From contig JAGYVD010000001.1 of assembly GCA_021209875.1 (NCBI GenBank), forward strand, positions 4,960,001 through 5,024,000: a stretch of 64,000 nt of DNA, in the 5' to 3' direction. The first letter of the stretch is position 1; each line of letters opens with the position of its first letter. The notes under the pieces are model-generated. The model did no database searches, was not told where the DNA came from, and saw nothing but the letters and a program-made list of their open reading frames with translations. Positions 57,184 through 64,000 of the stretch are shown one piece after another. The position numbers and the translations under genes are program-made. The stretch comes from Rosellinia necatrix. Its lineage: Eukaryota; Ascomycota; Sordariomycetes; Xylariales; Xylariaceae.

Positions 57184-57600
57184 ACCCGTGTTTTAGTTTT
57201 AAACAAAAGGCCCGCATCGTCATATAGTAGTCCTATACGCTCTTACTTAAATACCCAGCTTGGCAGGTGACGTCGAGACCGCACGACGCGGCCGGGGGTT
57301 CATGGTGTATATTACAATTCGGGAAAGAAGGGGCGAAAGCACCCAAGCACGCCCAAACCTAGAGCCAAGTATGATCATGATCTATCGGAAGGACCAAACC
57401 GGATATGAGATGTATATATATAGGGACACACAGGCCCGGATTCCTGGCTAAACAACATAGATCAACCAAATCCAATATATTATCTATCATCCAATATAAT
57501 CTATCTATTCAAAAATATCACATACCACATACCACATACCACATCCCAACCCCACCAGGGTATTTTGTGAAGCTTATTCAATCAATACTTCCACCACACA

Positions 57601-58408
57601 ATGTTCACCTCACGACTGATCATCGTAGGCTTTCTGCTAGCTTTGAGGTTCGTATCCCTCCCTGCCCGGTAACCACGGGGGCCGCTCTCCTATGATTATC
57701 ATAGGTAGAGAGAGCCTACATGAAGCAAAATACCCTGTCATCACCATGAAGGCACGAGCTGACCAACAATTCCCCCCACCAGCGCCGCGGCACCAGCAGA
57801 GACCGTAACGCCGTCGTGCACCACGACGGCGACCTCGGCCGGGCAGACGCTGCCCAGCACCTGCTACACGACCTGGGACGACTGGGCGCACACGACGGCC
57901 ACGGTCAAGACACACGAGTGCTACACCCGGACGAGTGTGATCCCGGATAGTAAGTCAACCCCGTCCTCCTTTTTTCTCTCCCCCTTTCCTCTCCCTTTTT
58001 TCCCCACCACTCATCTAATCCAATTCCCCCCCCTTCCCCTCTCAAAAAAAGGCACGAACGTATTCAATGATTACCAACCCCCCTCCCCCCCCAAAAAAAA
58101 ACTAAAGCCAAAACCAAAAAAAACCCTCAACTAACGCCTTCCCCCCTCCCTTCCCAGCGACCTGCCCCTCCCTCTACTGCGCCGCGCCCCCGACGGACAT
58201 AGTCTGCCCGCTGTCGATCCGGGTCTCGAGCGTGACGGTCCCCTGCTCGACCGACTGCTGCCCGACCACGACCACGACCTACGCGCCCACGGGCCCGTGC
58301 CCGACCTGTGACCCGTGCCGCGTCCCGACCGTCTGGTACACTTACACCACCGGTTGTCTCAACACCCCCACCATCACCGAGATCAACACGATCCGGCCGA
58401 CTGGTTGA
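57601..58408 (+). CDS. Small secreted cysteine- and threonine-rich protein
   Basis: Three exons fit with clean phases: 57601-57647, 57783-57949 and 58158-58408, giving 154 residues. The first exon encodes MFTSRLIIVGFLLAL, a signal peptide core; cleavage is likely after ALSAAA. The mature protein is about 20 percent Thr and contains 13 cysteines, many as TC, CC or CPTC groups, such as VPCSTDCCPTTTTTY and GPCPTCDPC. Introns are 135 and 208 nt, each with a CTGAC or CTAAC branch site close to the acceptor. No membrane helix or GPI signal is seen after the C-terminal INTIRPTG. I do not recognise a family; composition fits a secreted or wall-associated protein. The exons are too short to appear as one long frame, so this gene is easily missed. 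Confidence 0.72.
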
Positions 58409-58831
58409 TTTCTTAAGGTCGAAAGAGGGGATTTTGTAAGGTGGAAAGGGGGCGTGGGAGGAGGGGAAAGAGGGAGGAGAAAAGAGTCCTAGTCCACCAC
58501 TCCCCCCGAGGGGGAAGAGAGGGAGGGAGAGGACTGAGAAAGGGATCGAGATGGTAACCCACTGACGGGACCCCCTACCCTGTACTTCCTGGCACCGCTG
58601 TGGGAGGTGCATCATTTGGGTAAATCGTTAGAACTAGCTCGAAAATCGAAACGAGAAGGGGTGTATGTAACAGAACGAAATCCTAAGACGGCATAGCGGG
58701 AGAGTAAAGGCCTTCGTAGTGTTGAATAAGAGCTCTATTCAATCTAGTATCGGCTAGATACCTCGCGTACCTATTCTATTCTTTTCTTTTTTTCCCTTTT
58801 TGGATTCACACGTCCCCCCGTAGCCATTTGA
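58409..58831. other. Convergent 3' region, secreted protein / ARC1
   Basis: About 0.4 kb. The minus-strand open frame crossing 58127-58615 is the complement of the secreted-protein exon and a purine-rich flank. No gene is seen. Confidence 0.6.
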
Positions 58832-60205
58832 TTATCGTACGGTAGCACCCTTGAGCGTCTTGACCGTACACGTGCCGCCGCTCGCCGTCGTCAGCTTGCC
58901 GAGCTGGGCCTTGCCGGCGGCCTCGACGACGCTACCGTCGAAGGCGACCTCGAGGTCGTCCGTCGTCGTAAAGCCCGGTTGGAACGTCTCCCATATCTTC
59001 TTTTTGGGGTTGAGTACGCCCTCAGGCTCGCCGCGCCAGCCGTCGAAGCACACGCGCTCGCCGGCCTGCGAGCCCTCCGGCGGCGTCACGAGCTCCACGG
59101 GCCCCTTGTGGTCGTCCACCTCGCCCTCCTTTAGCTTCGGCGACGCGGCCAACACCATGGCGCATGACTTGATGCCGCGCATCTTGACGGGCTTCAGGTT
59201 GGCGACTACGACCACCTTGCGTCCCTGCATTTCCTCCAAGGGCACCAGCCCGTTGAGGCCCGAGCACACAGTTCGGCAGACCTGCCCCTCGTACTCTTCT
59301 GTGTCGTCCGTGCCCGGCTTATCTCCCATGGCAATAGTGGACACGTATAAGCTGTCGGCTTCGGGATGTTTAATGGCCTTTAGTATGTGTCCGACTCTGA
59401 GATCGATCAGGTAAGGCGACGGGGGCGTGGCGACAGCAGGTGCTTTCTGGGACTTTGGCGCCTTCTCCTTCTTCTCTTTCTTGGGCTTCGCCTCGCCGAC
59501 TCCGGCCGCCGCGGCTACGGCATCCTTCACCTCGACCGCCTTTTCTGTCACGGCCTCGACAGCGGCCTCGACAGGGGCCTTCGTGCGGTCGGCTACAGTC
59601 GCCTCCCCACCGGCAGTGACGGCGGCGGCGGCGGCAGCCTTCTCTTTCTTTAACCGCTCCTTCTCGGCCTTGGCGTCCGTCGGCGGCTTGACGTAGAGGA
59701 CCTCCTCGGGGTCTATCTTGACCTTGTCCTCGTCGGGGATCTTGAGGTCAAAGAGGCCCGAGTTCTGCACGAAGTCGAGGTGTCGGACGATGTGGGGGTG
59801 GCCCTGCTGGCCGGTGCGCTGCTCGGGGGTCCAGGACTTGACGGCGGGGGCCAGGGATCGGTAGATGGCGACATCGGCTTTCGAGGGCTTGGTGCCCAGC
59901 AGGGTAGCGCGGGAGGTGAGGTGGGTGTTGAGTTTGTCGAGGATGGAAGCGTCGGCGGGGGAGCTCTGGAGGCGCTCAGAGGTGGTGATCCATTGCTTTA
60001 CCTCTGTCTCCTCGGTGGGCGAGAGCTTCTGAGCTTCGAGAGCAGCCATGGTTATGTTTCGGATAGTTGCGACACCTCTAGACAGAGGGTGGATGGCGCG
60101 GAGGAGAGACAGTTTGGCGGCTGAAATCCGGGAGAATATTGTTCGGAGGAGACGGGGGGGGGGAGGGAAGGCGAGATTGAAGGAAGACGAGAAACGGAGA
60201 GTCAT
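58832..60205 (-). CDS. ARC1: Arc1-type tRNA-binding aminoacylation cofactor
   Basis: Arc1 binds tRNA and holds methionyl- and glutamyl-tRNA synthetases in a cytosolic complex. One exon of 457 codons from the ATG at 60205, or 405 codons from a second ATG at 60049 (MAALEAQKL). From the second start, a GST-C-like helical domain (ITTSERLQSS to LDFVQNSG) is followed by an Ala/Lys/Glu/Pro linker and then the OB-fold EMAP-II/Trbp111 domain, seen in LIDLRVGHILKAIKHPEADS, CRTVCSGLNGLVP, KVVVVANLKPVKMRGIKSCA and the C-terminal KKKIWETFQPGF region. The 52 residues between the two starts contain several Arg, many Ser and Leu and no Asp or Glu, as in a mitochondrial presequence. It is divergent from VMA16. 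Confidence 0.92.
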   Translation of the reverse strand: MTLRFSSSFNLAFPPPPRLLRTIFSRISAAKLSLLRAIHPLSRGVATIRNITMAALEAQKLSPTEETEVKQWITTSERLQSSPADASILDKLNTHLTSRATLLGTKPSKADVAIYRSLAPAVKSWTPEQRTGQQGHPHIVRHLDFVQNSGLFDLKIPDEDKVKIDPEEVLYVKPPTDAKAEKERLKKEKAAAAAAVTAGGEATVADRTKAPVEAAVEAVTEKAVEVKDAVAAAAGVGEAKPKKEKKEKAPKSQKAPAVATPPSPYLIDLRVGHILKAIKHPEADSLYVSTIAMGDKPGTDDTEEYEGQVCRTVCSGLNGLVPLEEMQGRKVVVVANLKPVKMRGIKSCAMVLAASPKLKEGEVDDHKGPVELVTPPEGSQAGERVCFDGWRGEPEGVLNPKKKIWETFQPGFTTTDDLEVAFDGSVVEAAGKAQLGKLTTASGGTCTVKTLKGATVR

Positions 60206-60751
60206 ACGAGGGCGACATGGAGGGGTCGTGGTTAATTGATTTTTTTTTAAGAAGTAGGTACCTACCCAGCGACCTAACTGCCTACCTAACTACCTACCTA
60301 ACTACCTACCTAACCGCGCACCTACCTAGGTAGGTATGTACCTACTACGTACCTTTAAGTTTCAGTCTAATTGCCCCTCCATCTCCCGGGTAGGTTGCAG
60401 GGGTTCAAGGTTGCTTGGCACCACCCTCCATACACCGCCACAACGCACAGCCACGACCGTGTAAAGTGGCTAATCATCCAAGGTGGCTGAACGCGGCAGA
60501 CCGCGCATACATATGTGGATCCACTTCGCAACCTCCGAGCGTCCGTGTGTCTCGAGAGCTCAATGAAGCTTCCCAGAAGGTGCAGCCTAGGAATCCCATA
60601 ATCCATAATCCACCACCACCGACTTTCACGACATCGCCCAACCACTTCCGGTGCTCGCCATCGAGCCGACCCCCCCCCTCCCGTCCAGCACCACGCTTCC
60701 CTCCGCTCCCCCTTGTCGAATTAACGCGTGAATAGACATAACACGGTGAAG
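60206..60751. promoter_or_regulatory. Divergent region ARC1 / VMA16 with TACCTA repeat cluster
   Basis: A 546-base region between two divergent housekeeping genes. At 60255-60350 it holds a dense array of CTACCTAACTACCTAACC and CCTAGGTAGG units, the longest run of this motif in the window, about 50-145 bases upstream of the first ARC1 ATG. Confidence 0.5.
60255..60350. repeat. TACCTAAC / CCTAGGTA tandem motif array
   Basis: About ten units of the form CTACCTAA or its variants, ending in a palindromic CCTAGG. It belongs to the same dispersed family as 12430-12550. Confidence 0.8.
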
Positions 60752-61759
60752 ATGGGCTACTACAACTCATACGGCGTGGGAGGGCTCACGTCCTTCCTGA
60801 CGATCGTCGGGCTATGTACGTTTCATTATCGCCGCCCTCGTCGTCCATCCGTCGCCAGCATGGGAGCCGCCGTTGCGGTGGCAGACACGGGAGACTCCGA
60901 TGGCGCTCACAAAGGAACCACCCACTTGCTAATGGCCCTCATCCGCAGATATGTTATTTACTGGCAGCGGCGAGGCCTTCAACGTACGCATCCAGACCCA
61001 TACACATCATGAGATCTCCCTTCTGCCATCCATCCATCTCGGCCCTGACATGTGTGCGTGCCTAGGTCGGAGCCTTCCTCGAATCGGTGTCGCCGTATGC
61101 GTGGGCTAGCACAGGAATTGCCCTCTGCATAGGGCTGTCCGTCGTTGGTGCGGCGTGGTATGTTCTCCATTCTCGACCCCCATTCTCGACCTCCCTGTGG
61201 CCAGCTCCCTGTGCATTCGACGTCATATTACTCGGTCTAACCGCCTCTTCTTTTTCTTCTTCTTCTCAGGGGCATCTTCATAACTGGCTCGTCCATCCTC
61301 GGCGCCGGCGTCAAGGCACCACGAATCCGGACGAAGAACTTGATCTCCATTATTTTCTGCGAGGTCGTCGCCATCTACGGCGTCATCATGGCCATCGTCT
61401 TCTCCTCCAAGGTCGGCTACACAACAGGGGATAACCTCTACGACGGGAACAGCTACTATACCGGCTTCGCCCTCTTCTGGGCCGGCATAACGGTGGGCGG
61501 CTGCAACCTGGTGTGTGGTATCGCCGTCGGTATCAACGGCAGCGGCGCCGCTTTGGCCGACGCCGCAGACCCTTCGCTGTACGCCCTACCCCCCCTACCA
61601 ATCTCGACGTATCATTACCGCATCGGTCCGCTAATCTCCGCCTCCAGTTTCGTCAAGATCCTCGTCATTGAGATTTTCAGCTCCGTCTTGGGCCTGTTCG
61701 GCCTCATCATTGGCCTATTACTCCAAGGCAAGGCCCTAGAGTTCGGAACTGTACAATAG
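60752..61759 (+). CDS. VMA16: V-type ATPase proteolipid subunit c'' (Vma16)
   Basis: Vma16 is a membrane proteolipid in the c-ring of the vacuolar proton pump. Five exons fit with exact phases: 60752-60815, 60949-60983, 61066-61157, 61270-61578 and 61648-61759, giving 203 residues, close to the 213 of yeast. The first exon encodes [20 protein letters not shown] and the second is only 35 nt. Four or five hydrophobic helices are visible, including [20 protein letters not shown], followed by the conserved [20 protein letters not shown] loop. The ion-binding glutamate is in [17 protein letters not shown], and a second acidic residue lies in [17 protein letters not shown]. Spliced junctions restore [13 protein letters not shown] and ADPSLFVKIL. 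The ATG follows a short purine-rich leader. Confidence 0.95.
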
Positions 61760-64000
61760 ACGGCGTTTCATCAGGTTGAGTCCTCTCCACGGTCTTGATT
61801 CGGTCTAATCTCACAAGGTGGACGATCTTGCGTAGTCCGGGGCCATAGAGGGGAGTACAGTAATGCATTCACAATCCCGGTTAATGTTGCTTGGGTTGGA
61901 TCGGCGTTTGGAACAACGGGCCTTCTCATCCACGCCATGGGAAGGCCCTATGTGCATAATGTGTCCATTTTGTGCAACTACACGGTGTACTATACAGCGG
62001 GCACGGCTTCAGGGGGAGCTGTTCACGCACTTGGGTCTTCGAGATAAATAAAAGAATTAGCCACATCCACTAGATTGACGAATGTGAGAGGCGACGAACC
62101 TGTGAGCGATCCAATAATGTGTAAAGGCTGGTGACCGTTGATAGCGCCTTAGGCCATCTCATAGTAAAAAGTGCTCGTCATTATGATTGCTAGTAATATA
62201 TCGAAAGGGGTAAAAGACATTTGGAGGCAAAATTATTAAAATTTATTTCGAAAATTTTAAAAGTTCCAACGAGAATAACAGTAGTAGTACCGTTTCATTT
62301 CCGCTGTTTTTAGCTAAACCCATGAATCCCCCGGCGGTGATTTAATAGGGGGGGACAATTGATAGTATAGCAGTGCATAGCCTCAAGCCTGGGGAGTCCA
62401 ATACGACCAGGCTTGGGGGCCAAAGACGAAAACAACTCCTTCTTAATTTTATTTCCCACATATGGCCGTCGGTTTTATATGCTTTATTCGTGTAGAAAGA
62501 GCCATAGGCTCCATCATATCATGGAGTTAGGGGCAGCGGGATTCCGTAAGACGAGATACGAGACGAGATACACCGGCAAAGTCATGTCATTGGTACCCCG
62601 ACCCTCAAAGCAGAGGAGGCATCTCGTCACCAGCTCGCCGACTGGCCGACTCGTCCAAACAACCGATCAATTTAGCGGCAGGCCATCTACGTGGTTGGTT
62701 TATGGAACAAAAACACGGCCGGGGCCGCGTCAGGAGAAGCTAGCCTATCGCCCCAGCGTGGGTGTGACCTCTAGGGATGCTCGTGAGAAAGCAAAAACCC
62801 GCGCGTACACGCACACAGAGTAGAAAATCGACGTCGTTATCGAGAAGGAAACTTGTGTATATGAAACAACCACCCTGGCTTATGCGGCCTGAAAATCCGA
62901 AACCCCCCAGACGATACGCTTCCGTAGGACCCCCCCCCCCACGCGCTTTCTTCGCGAGGGGGGAAGCCCAGGGCGTCGGGAGGGTAGTTCGGCTCCAAGG
63001 GGAGTGGATTAGCGGTATCCACGCGGGATGAATGCATGGGGAGGCCAGGAGATGGCAAAAGAGTGGGAAGGAAGGACAACGCATGAAATACGAGAGGGGG
63101 CGGAGGAGAACACGATACGAAGAGGTTCACAACTAGACGAGAGAGTGGCCAACTACCTTTTCAGTTCACCCACCCCGGCTAGAAGCGGTTGGGCAGAGAA
63201 GACAATGCTTCTATTTTCTATTTGTTCCGTAAGCACTACACGGGAAGTTCCCATTCAAGGCGTCCCAAGTCACATCCGGGTCAGAGTCACAGCCGGCTAC
63301 CCACTCAACGGCGGCGAACGTCCACCCCCCGCGGCTATCTCACAAGAGTCCACGCAATCCCGAAGTCCTCGATAATACATGTCCCCTATGTACCCCGTTA
63401 CGCCCACACCCATCGCGGACGACACAGTGCGTTCGTTACGTAGCATTCGACTTTCGCGGCTCCTCGACATGGCCGTGCTTATCGGGTGTGTGGCAAAGAT
63501 GAGTATCGCCTGTCAAGGGGGGTTGGGTGAGAGGTCGACTCACGCATACGGTATACCCATGTTGGCACGCCGGATTTCAGCACGCGATAATATCCGAGCT
63601 CTGGCTTACCAAGTTCGTCCATAAATCCCTAGACCGTCTGGTTTTTAGTGTAAGCCCTCGGGGCGAGGAAAGGGGATCCTCACCGACTCACCCGGGGTTC
63701 ATGAGGCGACCTCGGCCGTTTTGCCGAGTCCCAGAATGCAACATCAAGGTGTAGAATCGTAGATGTACTGCGACCTCATGGCTTTGCTCCTTCACACTGA
63801 ATAACACGCATATAGCAGACCGAAGCGTCGTTTTGCAGTGGCGATTCATACCTGGCTAGATTATGGCACTGGGTATATTGGGGGGAAGGGGAGCTGTATT
63901 TTCCTGAAATCAAACCCAAGCGGCATTCCTCATAAAACTTTATCGAATCATATTCAGCCTTGCCTCCGATGATGAAACTTTGTCCTTGTGAGGTAAGCAA
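61760..64000. other. Gene-free region at the right edge
   Basis: About 2.2 kb with no supported gene. Open frames up to 136 codons (62413-62823) have no recognisable features. A C tract lies at 62930-62940. The last bases could belong to a gene beyond the edge, but I see no evidence of it. Confidence 0.45.

Larger units (their letters stand above)
55383..57600. other. Repeat-rich gene-free region
   Basis: About 2.2 kb without a supported gene. Simple repeats, mostly unrelated to one another, include CT at 56129-56184, GTC at 56278-56302, ACTC/GCTC at 56438-56471, A tract 57071-57092, TG-rich 57126-57183 and ACCACAT units at 57519-57545. Confidence 0.6.

Overview
The window is nuclear DNA of a filamentous ascomycete, most likely a Sordariomycete. 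The genes are monocistronic and split by short GT-AG introns with CTNAC-type branch points. The single-copy set (TAM41, MAD1, SYP1, VPS15, PPX1, ATP25, RPO41, ARC1, VMA16) is fungal, and the gaps carry many copies of a TACCTAGGTAGGTA-like motif that I associate with Sordariomycete intergenic DNA. I could not fix genus or species. No tRNA, rRNA, CRISPR or intact transposon was found. Nineteen protein genes are supported; most needed intron modelling by eye, and the exon ends given are predictions.

Layout. 0.5-15.6 kb: aldo/keto reductase (+), TAM41 (-), MAD1 (+), SYP1 (-), CDK-like kinase (+), sulfotransferase-like gene (-), alternating in convergent and divergent pairs. 15.6-25.4 kb is sparse: one unrecognised protein gene, a decayed remnant resembling fungal NACHT/ankyrin proteins, a GNAT acetyltransferase, a small secreted cysteine-rich protein and a possible solo LTR. 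25.4-31.2 kb: a patatin/cPLA2-type lipase with a mitochondrial-type N-terminus, ribosomal protein mL44, and a tiny inner-membrane protein that is probably a complex I subunit. 31.2-36.2 kb is gene-free with simple repeats. 36.2-47.4 kb: a membrane protein with an SH3 domain, VPS15 and PPX1; the last two each appear frameshifted near the 3' end. 48.1-55.4 kb: ATP25 and RPO41, head to head. 57.6-61.8 kb: a Cys/Thr-rich secreted protein, ARC1 (-) and VMA16 (+). The last 2.2 kb shows no gene.

How the genes relate. There is no operon or clear biosynthetic cluster. The strongest theme is mitochondria: TAM41 (CDP-diacylglycerol for cardiolipin), the lipase, mL44, the probable complex I subunit, ATP25 and RPO41, plus an ARC1 with an optional presequence-like extension. 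MAD1, SYP1, VPS15, PPX1 and VMA16 serve the spindle checkpoint, endocytosis, vesicle sorting/autophagy, polyphosphate turnover and vacuolar acidification. I did not find a clearly novel multi-gene system. The observations most worth following are the ARC1 extension, the ATP25/RPO41 shared promoter, the two G-tract frameshifts, and the two secreted proteins.
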